This document shows positions 1 to 11,341 of a stretch of DNA of 64,000 nt, in pieces; the stretch's first letter is position 1, and the number at the start of each line of letters is the position of its first letter. Location of the stretch: the NCBI GenBank assembly GCA_964030785.1, contig OZ034975.1:41333069-41397068 (forward strand), given 5' to 3'. Both the position numbers and the translations under genes were made by a program. This DNA comes from Siderastrea siderea (lineage: Eukaryota > Cnidaria > Anthozoa > Scleractinia > Rhizangiidae). Below the pieces are notes generated by a model. It saw nothing but the letters and a program-made list of their open reading frames with translations, was not told where the DNA came from and did not search any database.

Positions 1-1378
1 TTTAGTGCTTAAAATACCATGAATCACCCCTTCCTCACAAACAAACAAACAAAATATACATGCATGTCACCTTCCCAATTACTTACACCCCCTCCATTCT
101 CTTAAATAATGAATGTTTATCTACAGGAGTGTGTCACAAGTAAGGAATCAGACCAAGAGACACAGTTTTTTCCACACAATGTATTCATTTAACTAGTCCT
201 CACTCTTTATATATGTACCATGCTTGTGCAGACAGGCCATGCATGTACTGCATTCACGTACTAAAGATTTACAGGTAAGTCAGACTGATTGAGAGCAATG
301 AGGTCTAAAACGTTTCACAAAACCTGACAAGGAGAGTAAATAACAAACATTCAAGCTGTTCTTCAAATATTTATTTCACCAAAGTATTTTATCATGGGAA
401 AAGCCATGAATTACAGGGCCTAATTTCAGAACTACATCTGTAAAGGCTTACAATACTGTTATTACTGTCACTATCACTATATGTTCCTGACAAACCTATG
501 CTCAGAAAACCTCGCTGTTCTCTGTGAACTAACGCAAGTTCTCTTAAATTTCACCGCATCATCTTGAATATTACTGAGCGCAAAACCATTGATAAACGAC
601 ACAAGTGATAACGCTAAACAGCAAGACCCCAGACACCTTAGTTATCTGATACATTAGCGCCTAAAAATAACGAACATATCTTCAACATGGCCCGATGATA
701 CAGCGAAGTTCCCCTCTCGGAAATTCAGAAGATCTCTCGAACATTAACAAATCTACACCACAGCTCACGAAAATAACCACAGGAACGCGCTCAACTCCCC
801 TACAATATGTCCTAGTTACGACCGCAACACCAAGATGAAAAGGAGGTGGAGGGAAAGGGGACAAAAGGCAGCATTGTTGCATTCATCTCTTTGTTCTACA
901 GGATAGTCACTAATCGCGCCGCTTGTACTGAAATAATCGCGCCACTTAGATTCTAGAGTTTCCTGCGAAGGAGGCTACAGTTTTGTAGCATTTTGTGAGT
1001 AGAAAAGGCTTCAGCGACGCAAGCGAGATTACGCTAGTAAGCTTAATTTGTATAAGTTTGGTTTGTGTGAAGCGAGACCAGGAGGAAAGAAATACAGCTC
1101 TCAGTTTTCAAATCTTAAAAATGGCCACTAAATGAACTCTGTAGCGTAGATGAACTCTGCAGCGATGAATTAGGGCAACATAAAAAGCATTGGGTTGTAA
1201 CATCCGTATACTTCAGATACCACCCGAACGTTCCACCAAGTTACCAAACGTGAATAGCTAAATGACCCTTTTCGTTTGCCAAATACGCGCTTCGCTGAGT
1301 TGGCAAAAAGAATTTCCCATACGCGTTAAATTCCATCGCATCCGCGACAACGCTAACTTTATTTTTACTCCTATTCAG

Positions 1379-1630
1379 ATCCACCAAACATTACACACAT
1401 CTCTCCTGACCTGACAGCAAACAAGACAGATACAGTGCCTCTACACTGTACTGCTGATGGTAAACCAACACCAAATATCATCTGGACATCACCTAATGGT
1501 TCTGAAATCAGCTTTGAACCCAGTTTTACTTTGACCATCACTAGTAAACTGGACGAAGGACACTACAGCTGTACTGCATACAACAGAGCTGGAAATCCTG
1601 TCACTACAATGGCAAATATCACTGTAGAAA
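1379..1630 (+). pseudogene. Ig domain exon 1 of the kinase gene
   Basis: The exon is bounded by a tattcag acceptor and a gtgagt donor and is 252 nt long, phase 1 in and phase 1 out, the usual symmetry for a shuffled Ig exon. It encodes a complete I-set-like Ig domain with the first cysteine in LHCTADG, tryptophan in IIWTS and second cysteine in GHYSCTAYN. It closely resembles the - strand Ig exon at 61454-61696 (shared ITHIS, CTADG.P.PNI.W and DEG.Y.CTA). The frame is open. No exon could be recognised between 1 and 1378. Confidence 0.85.
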
Positions 1631-1803
1631 GTGAGTTAGTAAACATATACACCTACAGGTGTAATAAAAACAACCCTGCTTACAGTACGTTTTCTCTACA
1701 ACTTGTAATCTAAAGCGACTAAGATCTTTTGAATGCTAAACCAGTAGTTCCTTAACCGAATTGAATGAGTAGAGTATTAACTTAAGCTCTTGTTTCGCTG
1801 TAG

Positions 1804-2124
1804 GCTATCATCCAATAAAAACAAAACTGGAGTCTAGTGTGAGTGAAAACATTGTTGTTGTGAATGAAAACTTCAACCTCATCTGTCAAGCACAGGCCAA
1901 CCCGCTTGCAAAGTATCGCTTCTACAAAGGACAAGAGAGTTTGTTTAACACTACAGTTAGCAACACCAAAGGACAAGAGAGTTTGTTTAACACTACAGTT
2001 AGCAAAAACAGTGATCATTACCCAACCTCAGTCACTGAGAGAATAAACCAGGTGGACCTCAGCTGCACCCCATTCAATGATTATGATGATGGTCCCACAG
2101 ATACAATCCCAGTGAAAGTACACT
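1804..2124 (+). pseudogene. Ig domain exon 2 with internal 14-residue duplication
   Basis: A 321-nt exon, phase 1 to phase 1, with acceptor gctgtag and donor gtaagt. It encodes a divergent Ig domain with cysteines in NLICQAQ and VDLSCTPF; the usual tryptophan is replaced around YRFYKG. The unit KGQESLFNTTVSNT is repeated in tandem, with a 42-bp period starting at 1926 and 1968. This adds exactly 14 residues without breaking the frame and makes the exon longer than its 252-255 nt neighbours. Both repeat copies carry an N-glycosylation sequon NTT. Confidence 0.8.
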
Positions 2125-2749
2125 GTAAGTATACCACTTAGTCATTATTTTTATAAATTGTATAGAAAACGTCTAACCACAGTTGCATTTAATGTGGTAT
2201 TGCACACGGTATACAACCTCATCCGCTAAAAAAGTTCAGCTGCATTCCGTTGGATATTATATAGTGACGGACTCACAAATACAATCACATTATTATGCTT
2301 ATTATTTACAGGTACATGAATGAATTACTTTATACTGGTACCAACAGGTGTAGACGCTGACTCGTAAGTGTGGTGTGCCTCTTTATCATTTATTGCCTTT
2401 GTAGTACAAGTATCAGTGCCCTGTGGTAATTTTTTTGTGCCTGGTTATCTATAAATATACTTCAAGGAAGCGTTTTCTTATAACGTTGAGCAAAACCTTG
2501 TACAGGTATTTTCCATATTAACAAAGCGGTCACGCCCAAAGTTATTCAGATGAATATCGCAGCACGATATTCAAGTTAAGGCCTAAATAAAATAACGTTC
2601 TTTATTGCATTAAAAAAGTTTCTTATTTGTTTTGAAAGTCATCAATTGTGTCCATTCCTTTGTTTCATGAGAACATCTTAAAAACCAAAATCGACTGAGT
2701 GTTATATTATACTCTTTATTTATTTCTTCACTTTGTTTAAAACTGGCAG

Positions 2750-3004
2750 ATTCAGCAGAGACCGTCACTGCTCCACTAACTGAACACGTTGTTGAGGGCA
2801 GCGGAGTCACTCTGTTCTGTAATGCCACTGGTAATCCACAACCAAACATTACATGGACTAAAGAAGGACGCAACACTGTACTCTCTTCATCTGAGACTCT
2901 TACTCTATCAAACCTGATAAGAGGAGATAATGTAGCAGTGTACAAATGTAAGGTGGAAAATATTCTCGGATCGGTAGAAACTAGTGCCACGATTACTGTG
3001 TTGT
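2750..3004 (+). pseudogene. Ig domain exon 3 of the kinase gene
   Basis: A 255-nt exon, phase 1 to phase 1, between a ctggcag acceptor and a gtaagt donor at 3005. It encodes a full Ig domain with TLFCNATGNPQPNITW, a TLTLSNL strand and VYKCKVEN. The domain is intact and of ordinary length. Its CNA.G.P.P...W signature matches the Ig exons of the - strand gene at 60639-60884 and 62967-63200. Confidence 0.85.
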
Positions 3005-3592
3005 GTAAGTATTCTGCATGAACTTAATAGTGATAGGGTGGAGTTACACTTGTGAATCCTAAGATGACTGTTACGACTTTTTGAGTACCTGTAATGTATT
3101 GTGTTCACATGTAATATGTTAAAATGTTTAATTTGTTTAATCAATATGTTTTCTGTAAAACATAAAATTGGCCTTTCTTTCATGTGCAATTGATGGGAAT
3201 GTCGGAAAAAAATAATCATAGTGTGACATTGTCAAAGTTGCCTTATTTTAGGTTCAGTCTGAACTGTTATAGTTTCGGTCGTAGGTAAGCTGAAAGGAAA
3301 ACAAAAAGTCACAAGCAAAGTAGGAAGTCTCTTGGTATTCTCTCAGCTTTGCTACTCATGACTACAGTGCAGTTTTGTAGCTTTCTTAGTACTCTATGTT
3401 TTCTGGGGATTTCAAGTTGTTTCTACGTTTTGTGTATGGACAAAGCCTGGTATAATTATTATTACCTGTATATGCAAGTGTTTTCAAATCGTTCATGGCT
3501 AGTCCTTTAGTCTGTGAAAGATTTTTGTCCTTGTTTGGAGAGTGTGACCTCATTCTTTTTATTGTATTTATATTTCTCCCCGATTCACCCAG

Positions 3593-3762
3593 TGTGACAA
3601 TCCAACGGTGTTCTACTCTAGTTACTGAGGGAGACAATGTAACAATGTATGTGATGCTCGTCATTGCAAATGTTTCACGGAGAGAATCTGGCAATTACCA
3701 GTGCCTGGATTGGAATGGCATTGGGAACAGTGAGACCAAGTCTTGTGCGATAGCTGTTCAAT
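3593..3762 (+). pseudogene. Truncated Ig exon 4 remnant, frame-breaking
   Basis: A pyrimidine-rich acceptor (ttcacccag) and a gtaagt donor at 3763 enclose only 170 nt. The peptide starts like the first Ig strand (TLVTEGDNVTMY) and jumps directly to the end of the domain (VSRRESGNYQCLDWNGIGN), so the first cysteine and the tryptophan region are missing. The length is not a multiple of three. Joining exon 3 (phase 1) to this acceptor gives an immediate TGA. Skipping this exon would keep phase 1 from exon 3 to exon 5. This looks like an internal deletion in an old Ig exon. Confidence 0.7.
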
Positions 3763-4325
3763 GTAAGTTACCTTATTATCTTGAAGGATTGTGTGACTGG
3801 GTTGGGTGTCAGCAGTGGAACATTTAAAGTATGACACCATTTTTAACATGCAATCATGAGTGCAGGGCTCTTGTCGCCTTTTATCCCCTTCCCCTCCACC
3901 TCCTTTTTTATCAATGCAGTCAATCCTCCTTTCCCAAGCCAAAGAAGTTGCCTGTTGAGGAGGCTAACAAAACTAGTACCTGGAAAGAATGACATCTAGC
4001 ACTTACTGCTTGTCTTGCCCAAGCCTTTTTATTATTTGCTTATTCATTTATTTATTTATTTATTTTTATTCGCTGTTTTTTTCTGTCATTAATTCTTTGC
4101 ACATCTTATATCACCCGGAGACATCACACATTATACCTGTGTTAACCAAAAGGACCTAAAGAAGTTTTGGTTATGTCCTTTATTTAATTCAGTTTTCATT
4201 AAGAATGACAGAAAAGGACTTGCCTTGTTCATATGGTGGCAAAGAGTGTAAAAATCAGATATGACGGCTAAACGTCGCATTCTGAGTTAGTAGACGGGAG
4301 TCGCTTATGTTTTGTGATATTTCAG

Positions 4326-4577
4326 TTCCTCCATTAATCACCAAACCTCAACGTCATACTTGGAAAATAGTGAGTGGGGACAGCACAACTATTGAATGCC
4401 TAGCAGAAGCAAGTCCCGGTTCACAGTACGTCTGGAAAAATGCAGCTGGTGGAGTTGTTTCGAATGACAAATATCTCCGTCTTAATGACATGAATGATAG
4501 TAAGAATGGATACTATACTTGTACTGCTACAAATAAGCTGGATTCAGACAATGTCATTATTTTGGTTGAAGTTACAA
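4326..4577 (+). pseudogene. Ig domain exon 5 of the kinase gene
   Basis: A 252-nt exon, phase 1 to phase 1, between a gatatttcag acceptor and a gtaagt donor at 4578. It encodes an Ig domain with TIECLAEAS, YVWKNAAG and GYYTCTATN. The domain is intact. It is the last Ig exon that can be recognised before a 5.5-kb stretch of repeats; the EGF-like exon and first SEA exon that the sister gene has at this point were not found here. Confidence 0.8.
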
Positions 4578-5437
4578 GTAAGTCTCATTTACACTCCCAT
4601 CTTCGTGTTGAAATTCCAAGCAAAAGTAATTCATTGATTGAGTGATTGATAGTCTCCGTCCAGGGTTAGTTTAATTTGCAATCGTGCCACACCTCATTTG
4701 CACGATGAAATCAATGTTGTCTTCAAACGATACTGACACCCTCAGAATGCTTTGATCAAGAATTCATTGGGGCGTACCGCCAAAATTTCTGTGCGAATTT
4801 GGTGTGCTACGTGTTTATTAACAAAGCTTGTTTGTAAGAGATGATGATAATGATGATAATGACGGCGACGATGATGATGATGCTCATGACGATGACGATG
4901 ATGATGACGATGACGATGACGATGGCGATGGCGATGGCGATGATGATGATGATGATGATGATGAAATAGGAAAAGGCCAATAATGCTTTTACTGGACAAG
5001 TGTAATTTTGTCGTTTATACTGTTAGGAACTGAAATTCTACTTAAATTGACAGTAGTGAATACTGAACATCAGTCAGATTATGACAACATGAACAATACA
5101 GCGGCAAAAGCATTTATGGATTCCTTTGAGTTCGCATTTTTATTGTGATTTTTATTTAGTTATTTTATAATTTGCTATAGTTGGTAATGAAAGCGATGTG
5201 AGCTTTTTTTCGTTCGCCTGCTACAATTTGAGCACACAGAAAGTTTCCAGTCTGGAGAGGTTTTTAATAGCAACACAAGCCACCAAACTTAGTGACTTTT
5301 CCCAAAATTTATCTGTCATATTTTGACGGAATTTTGAGTTGATGGCGGATCCCAGTTGGCTGCTGTTTGAAATCGTAACATAAGTGCTACGTCATATGAC
5401 GTCACCGCATCATCTGGACCTCGAGGGAAACGTTGGA
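4578..5437. other. Intron sequence with GAT/GAC microsatellite
   Basis: There are no coding exons visible. An impure trinucleotide microsatellite (gatgat/gacgat/ggcgat) lies at about 4841-4963. A long histidine-rich frame on the - strand over it is an artefact of the repeat. The rest is A+T-rich intron. Confidence 0.6.
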
Positions 5438-5439
5438 CG

Positions 5440-5440
5440 T

Positions 5441-5477
<37 letters not shown>

Positions 5478-5990
5478 AACCTGCCGTTTTCCGTCTGCCG
5501 TCTTAAAATGGACCATTTCTTCTCATTAAAAGCTAGGATACACAAAAAAGCAGCTTTTTAACTTTTAACTTAAATATTAGTTACCGGTTGAATGTGATTT
5601 CCTTGGGATGTTTTGACGTAACTGCATAATTTGAGAGCCTTTTACATAAAACAGTTGATAGCCTTTGTGAAGGTGATACCCAAACATCAGCTCGCTTTCT
5701 CGCACTTTTTTCTTCCCTTTTGCGTAAACACTGACAGTTAACCGGTCAGTTTGCATAGCAAAATAAATAAAACATCAATGGGCTTAAACACAAGCTGATA
5801 ACTGTAGCAGAACCAATCGAAAACTTCAAACAAAAATATTCGCGTTGTTGACGAACGCGAGAACAGGGCTCTTCGCGTTGAAAACGGTAAACGACAAACG
5901 GCAAACGTGAAAAATGGAGGAAATTCATGATCACGTGGTAATTTTTGCCGTTCGCGTTTGCCGTAAACGTGATGCTTGATCTCTCTATTA
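5440..5990. mobile_element. 551-bp non-autonomous DNA transposon with inverted ends
   Basis: The ends are inverted copies of about 37 bp: TAATAGAGAGATTAAGCATC on the left and its near-exact complement on the right, continuing into GTTTACGGCAAACG. TA dinucleotides at both edges would suit a Tc1/mariner-type target duplication. No transposase is present. The inside repeats the motif of the ends (AAACGGCAAACG) several times. Confidence 0.7.
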
Positions 5991-7111
5991 TAAACTATCT
6001 AAGTTTCGTTGTCATCTAGCTTTAAAGAGTTGAAGAGCGGGGAAGAAATTTGTCCCCACCCCCTCCCTCAGGTGGCCCCAGCAGACCGAAGCCCTATCTG
6101 GATAGGTTAAAAACAGTTCAAGTAGGTTTAGGTGACGCGTGCTTATTTTCAAGGATTCGTGAATGATGACCACAATTCGGGATCAACTTTATAGATGTCG
6201 GATGATCGCATTTGCCCTGGGATCTCCCACTCGTTCACGCCTTCGGAATTAGAAAAACGATCACGATTTTAACTATTTCGACCCCTGCTGAGGAGGATCT
6301 CTTAACTACCAATACGGTGTTGTAAAAAGATAGCAGGATACTCTGGATTACAGAGGCCATTGAAATGGTAAATAATGTTGTATGATCGCAAGAAGGAAAA
6401 AACAGTAAAGCTATTCATTTTGTCGATTACACAGAAATCCTAAAATGAAAACCTTAAAAAGTGTAACAAACTTTTTACAAAAATATACACTCAGGATAAT
6501 GCTCTGGTTTTTTTTTTTTTTTGTTGTTGTTGTTGCTTGTAACAGTCACTCCTATGTGACCTTATATTTTTCTTGGGCTTTCTTGTGTGCTTTGAGAATT
6601 TTGAGGTTTTGTTCTGTACTGTTGTCAGTCAGTGGTTCTAAATGCTCGTTTTAAACGACTGTTTTGATTGTTTTCTTAGGGAGGTCAGGTTGGAGTTTAA
6701 ACCTCCCACTGAAAATATGAGGGCTGTAGGACAATTCGGAGGTTTAATTCTAGTGTCTCACAAATCAACTCCAGCTCGTAAGGGCCGTCCTTGATAAACC
6801 ACAGGCTTTCGTACTTGTAAACAATTTCTGGAGACACCGAGGTGATCGATTGGATCTACTAATAGAGGGAAAAACGGGCAAATCGTAGATCGTGGGTTTC
6901 TTGTAAAAGAGGTTTTCAATAGCAAGAATCTTTTAAGCTATTTTACAGTTTTGTGCGTTAATCAAAGCGGACCGAATTTATATGCTTCGCAGACGTAAAA
7001 TTTATTCATACTTTAAAGCTGTTTGGTGATTAGTGTTTTGTTTTCAATCTCAATGGTCTCTAGTTAGAGAACTAAATATATAAGCGAAGCAGTCGTCAGT
7101 TTAAAGCTATT
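5991..7111. other. Intron sequence with diverged copies of the next repeat
   Basis: No exon is supported. From about 6965 to 7111 lies an older, diverged copy of part of the 474-bp unit that follows, sharing ATGGTCTCTAGTTAGAGAAC and the GTTTAAAGCTATTTT block. The local array therefore grew in more than one step. Confidence 0.5.
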
Positions 7112-8059
7112 TTATTCGAAAAGCTTCCGTGCATTTCTCAGAGCCCGAATTTATACACTTCGCCGCCGCAAAACATATTTCTTAATTTTAATGTTTGGTG
7201 TTCAATGTGTTGTTTTCAGTCTCGATGGTCTCTAGTTAGAGAACGAAATACAAAAGTTTTCTTTTCAAGAAACTGTAGGCGAAGCAATTGTCCGTTTAAA
7301 GCTATTTTAACCGAAAGGCTACTGAAAACAGTTCTGCGCATTTTTCAAAGGACCCGAATTTATATACTTCGCGACCGCTAAACTTACGCGGTATTTCTTC
7401 CATAACATGCTTGTAAGCCCCCAAAATCCTTTCTTTTGGGTAATTTTTCCCAGTAAAACCCCAGGATTAATTTTTCAATAGATCTTTTGTGGTAGTTCCA
7501 TTGATTTGTTGACATCCGCCAACACGATGAAATCCAAATGATAACCCATTTACTTCAGAGTAAGTTTCTTTTGTTGTGGGCGACGTTATTCGAAAAGCTT
7601 CCGTGCATTTCTCAGAGCCCGAATTTATACACTTCGCCGCCGCAAAACATATTTCTTAATTTTAATGTTTGGTGTTCAATGTGTTGTTTTCAGTCTCGAT
7701 GGGCTCTAGTTAGAGAACGAAATACAAAAGTTTTCTTTTCAAGAAACTGTAGGCGAAGCAATTGTCCGTTTAAAGCTATTTTAACCGAAAGGCTTCTGAA
7801 AACAGTTCTGCGCATTTTTCAAAGGACCCGAATTTATATACTTCGCGACCGCTAAACTTACGCGATATTTCTTCCATAACATGCTTGTAAGCTCCCAAAA
7901 TCCTTTCTTTTGGGTAATTTTTCCCAGTAAAACCCCAGGATTAATTTTTCAATAGATCTTTTGTGGTAGTTCCATTGATTTGTTGACATCCGCCAACACG
8001 ATGAAATCCAAATGATAACCCATTTACTTCAGAGTAAGTTTCTTTTGTTGTGGGCGACG
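7112..8059. repeat. Tandem duplication, 2 x 474 bp
   Basis: Positions 7112-7585 and 7586-8059 are the same sequence in the same orientation with only a handful of base differences (for example near 7701, 7794 and 7866). Both copies begin TTATTCGAAAAGCTTCCG and end TTGTGGGCGACG. The near identity shows a recent duplication. Short frames such as the one at 7538-7855 run through it but show no coding character. Confidence 0.9.
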
Positions 8060-10076
8060 TTTCAAGTTCATTCAAGCAAAAGGCCGATAATCCGAGGAGA
8101 CAAGCCTTGACAGTTAAATGACAGGACATATAAGCATTACAAAAACCAAGCAAGACGGCTCGCAAGTAAAATATGTGTTCAGTTTGAAGCCTGAAAAAAA
8201 AAAAAAAGCTGTGCTCTAGAGTGACCTTTCGAGCTCGGATTCACAGAAAAGACTCCCAAACTAAATATTGGAGGACAATTCGGAACACTTTTGGGCTTTT
8301 TGAGAAACACACTTTTGAAAGAGAACGAGCCAAAAAGTCCCCGAAATATATTTGGAACGAAAAAGGTTCAGGACTATTTTTGAGAAACCAGCTTATTCCT
8401 TTTTATTATTATTTTTATTTGTTTTGTTCAGTTATTTTTGTATCAACAATATAGTTTACAATGCTTAATTTACACCAGCTTATATTCCTTGGGAGGTCCG
8501 CTAGCTTTTAGGCTTGGCTAAATATTATTCTTAAGGAGGACGTAGCCCTTGGCGACGGCCAAGAGTGGTGAAGAAACTCAAAAATAAGAAGACCGATTTG
8601 TTGTTTGTTGTTTTTGCTTCTTGGCGGCAGAACATCAAAGTAGTGATTTACATAAAACACGACGGTGTGGTTTCGATGGATGCATAAACAAAAGGAACAG
8701 AACTTATCCGCATGAACGAAATCATATACTCAACTACCCGTGCACAATTAAAGGGTCATTAAACTTGCAATCTCTGGCCAGTTGCAATACCATTCGGCCT
8801 TAGTCAACAGCAACATACATGAGCCGAACTACATCATATCCTTCCACTGAGAACGACCATGGCCCTGTCCTGTGACCACACAGCCAGGAGTGGACCCACA
8901 CACACAACCAATCACGCCGAGCACATATCTTAAGTGGTTTCATAGGCCTTCATCGGTAATGAAGGCCTATAAATGAAGGTTGATACCATGCTAGACACCT
9001 GTTCTACTGTTCCTAAGTAACAGAAGCAACCAAAGAAAGAAAGAACAGCGTGGTCAAGCGTAAACTCAGAATAAGTAGGACAAACTAGAGTAGCAAGCAG
9101 CGAATCAGGCTTATCAGCAAATCTGGAAGCAAATGTGCGGAACGATAATACAGTTGACACTCCAGCCGTTCAGTAGCTAGTTCTGATTAGGAAACCAATT
9201 TCAGGCCAATTCCATTTTAGAGCCACTTTTAAAATTTTGCCAGCCACTTTAGCTGATCAGCTCAGTTGATAAAATTAAAATTTTGTTCCCCTTCCCCACC
9301 GACGCAGCACAACAGCTTCTTTAGAAACCAACCCACAAATTTTCACTGATGGTTACCGTCAAACGAATTAAGGAAAATTTAATGTAATACAATACAATGC
9401 AATACAATACAATACAATACAATACAATACAAATGCTTTATTTAAATACGATAATGGTAAAGCGTGGCAATGTTTGTGGGGTCGTGTTCTATCTAATACT
9501 AACTACAAATAATATCAATTAATAAGGCATGCAGCTTTGATTTTTCTCAGTGTAATATAATTTAAAATTTGAAATAGTTCTCGGCTGTGTTTGTATTGAC
9601 AGACTATTAAAATCGAGTTCCTTGATAAAATTATTTTGTTTCACCTCAGAGAAATATTTATTAATGTACGTTAGTCTTGCATGTTTCTTATTCGATTAAG
9701 TGTTGGCTAGCTCACCTTTATACCGTTTCCATGTGCTGATCGATACGATAAATTAAGAAAATTAGCTTGTCCAAAAAAAAGTACTAATTAATTGACTTGT
9801 TACATGACAGATACCATGTGGCGTTTCTGGAATAATGACCTCACAAAACTTCTTCTTAATGGGAACGTTCGTCCTTAGTTTTTATTATTATTATTATTTT
9901 TTTTTTAACGCCGCCATTTCATTAAGGTAGTGGTTTAAGTTATTTTTACATTTACTATGCCGTGTAGGTGAGTTATTTTATAAATAAAGAATGGAAGTAA
10001 TGCCGGGGGTAAAATCCCAGCCTTCAAAATTTACCTGAGTGACTACCTTAACTGGTGATACATTTTTACTTTTCAG
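8060..10076. other. Intron sequence, repeat fragments, no exon seen
   Basis: It contains a fragment of the palindromic family found whole at 50581-50770 (about 9251-9335, sharing AGCTCAGTTGATAAA and CCCACCGACGCAGCAC) and a pentanucleotide microsatellite (ATACA)n at about 9383-9431. No coding exon could be supported. Confidence 0.5.
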
Positions 10077-10135
10077 GTTAACAAAATCTATAAGAACAGG
10101 CCGAGCTATAATAAAGCAGAAGTCACTGGACTCAA
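10077..10135 (+). pseudogene. SEA-domain middle exon
   Basis: A 59-nt exon after a tttttcag acceptor and before a gtgagt donor at 10136, phase 0 in and phase 2 out. It encodes VNKIYKNRPSYNKAEVTGLK, which fits the part of an SEA domain just before the GSVVV strand (helix, then a V..V..L/F strand). These phases are exactly those of the exon that seems to be missing from the - strand gene between 56747 and 55389. Confidence 0.55.
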
Positions 10136-10219
10136 GTGAGTAACACGCTGACCTTAGCTATCTTAGTGTTGAAATATTAATCTTGAAAGCTGTAACTTTA
10201 TTTCATTTTTATCAACAAG

Positions 10220-10444
10220 AAAGGCAGTGTAGTTGTCTCTTTCATCTTGTTGTTTATAACTCCCGTCACCGTACGTCACAACAAATGAAGGACTTGCTGA
10301 ACTAATCGATGCTGTAAACAATGGCACCATTGGTCGCTACGCCATGAGAGATTTGAAAATTATCCAGCACGTGGATCCCACCTCCACGCCTAAAGGCGAC
10401 ACTGTCGCATCTGTCACGCCAGGAGAGAAGTCTGAGCCCGTCAG
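10220..10444 (+). pseudogene. SEA-domain C-terminal exon with two frame shifts
   Basis: The acceptor is atcaacaag and the likely donor is gtaggc at 10445. One frame reads GSVVVSFILLFITPVT, the hallmark strand of SEA domains. The last part, NEGLAELIDAVNNGTIGRYA, is the matching end of the domain but lies in a different frame. The phase from the previous exon fits the second frame, so a 1-nt loss near 10220 and a 1-nt gain near 10270 enclose a shifted block of about 50 nt that contains TAG and TAA in the entry frame. The product would have been a membrane-proximal SEA module. Confidence 0.6.
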
Positions 10445-10811
10445 GTAGGCTGAATACCGTTGATTGTAAGTTGCCAAAAAAATGAACGCATTGACAAACG
10501 CAAAAATTGTGGAATCATTGGAAGCCGGTAGACTTGTAGTTCATTTTAATTCTGTGCTAATTCCCTCCATTCAAAAATGTTTGACAGACATGATTGTAAA
10601 AAATTGTGTGAGGCATTTAAGTGCGTGAAACCTATTGAAAAATGTGATATCACCAAACTTCAAAATGGACTTTTCTGAAACCAGTGGTATCAAAAATAGA
10701 AAAAAAGTCTCACATTCTTTTTTGGTTCACCATGTCCTTAGTGATATAGATGCAGAAAACGGAACATCTACACTGGTTTAAGTTGTTATTGTTTGTTGTT
10801 TTTCGTCTCAG

Positions 10812-10903
10812 TTGAAGGCAAATGTTCCTGTGAGGAGTAACTGGAGTTCTTGTGTTCATCATAATTCTTCTCATTGTTTATATAGTCTGGCTGCACAAGA
10901 GAG
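10812..10903 (+). pseudogene. Transmembrane exon
   Basis: The exon encodes GVTGVLVFIIILLIVYIVWL followed by HKR, a clear single membrane span with a basic stop-transfer end. The acceptor is tcgtctcag and the donor gtacgc at 10904. The span is in frame with the downstream juxtamembrane exons. The sequence before it reads VEGKCSCEE in another frame, while in the TM frame it contains two TGA codons. This points to a further frame break just outside the membrane. Confidence 0.7.
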
Positions 10904-11002
10904 GTACGCCATTTTTTTTCTTTTATTCGGAAGCAAATTTTGATCCGCTTTTCGTATCTACTAATTCACTTTACTAAATCATTACTTCTTTCTTTTTTCT
11001 AG

Positions 11003-11021
11003 GAACTAGAAGAGGTAAAAG
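11003..11021 (+). pseudogene. 19-nt juxtamembrane micro-exon
   Basis: A very short exon after ttttttctag and before gtaaaa, phase 1 in and phase 2 out, encoding GTRRGKR with its neighbours. It joins the TM exon (phase 1) to the exon at 11302 (one leading nucleotide) exactly. Its basic residues continue the stop-transfer segment. Confidence 0.6.
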
Positions 11022-11301
11022 GTAAAATAAAATTATTCTCTCTTGAGGATGCAATGTATTGCATAAGCTTCTTTTCACGACAGTCTCTCCGGTTTTCAGA
11101 TCTGCATTACTGTTGTAGATGACATACAGCTGTAGATGTTTCAGGTTTGTAGCAAGTGTGGAGTCCTCCCTTAATCAGTCTAGGTGTACAGATGCGATTT
11201 CCAGTGATCCACTGTAGAGACCTTAATTAACTTGCAATGGAAAAAACTGTTTTGACATTGTGGAAAATGACACGTATTGGCTTTCTTCATTGTATTCATA
11301 G

Positions 11302-11341
11302 ACCGTATGAGGTGCCCGTTGAAGATAGAGGAGTTTATGAC
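11302..11341 (+). pseudogene. Juxtamembrane exon with tyrosines
   Basis: A 40-nt exon, one leading nucleotide then PYEVPVEDRGVYD, ending in phase 0 at a gtaagt donor (11342). The two tyrosines lie just inside the membrane, as is common in receptor kinases. It connects in frame to NEIAVDEV at 12127. Confidence 0.65.

Noticed and set aside
1..1378. 5' exons of the kinase gene
   Set aside because: I searched for a signal peptide or further Ig exon and found none that could be supported.
3541..3592. Upstream acceptor that would keep Ig exon 4 in phase
   Set aside because: It has a poor pyrimidine tract and would insert a hydrophobic stretch into an ectodomain; the later acceptor is far better.
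4742..4999. Histidine/arginine-rich frame on the - strand
   Set aside because: It is the translation of a GAT/GAC microsatellite; no splice or domain support.
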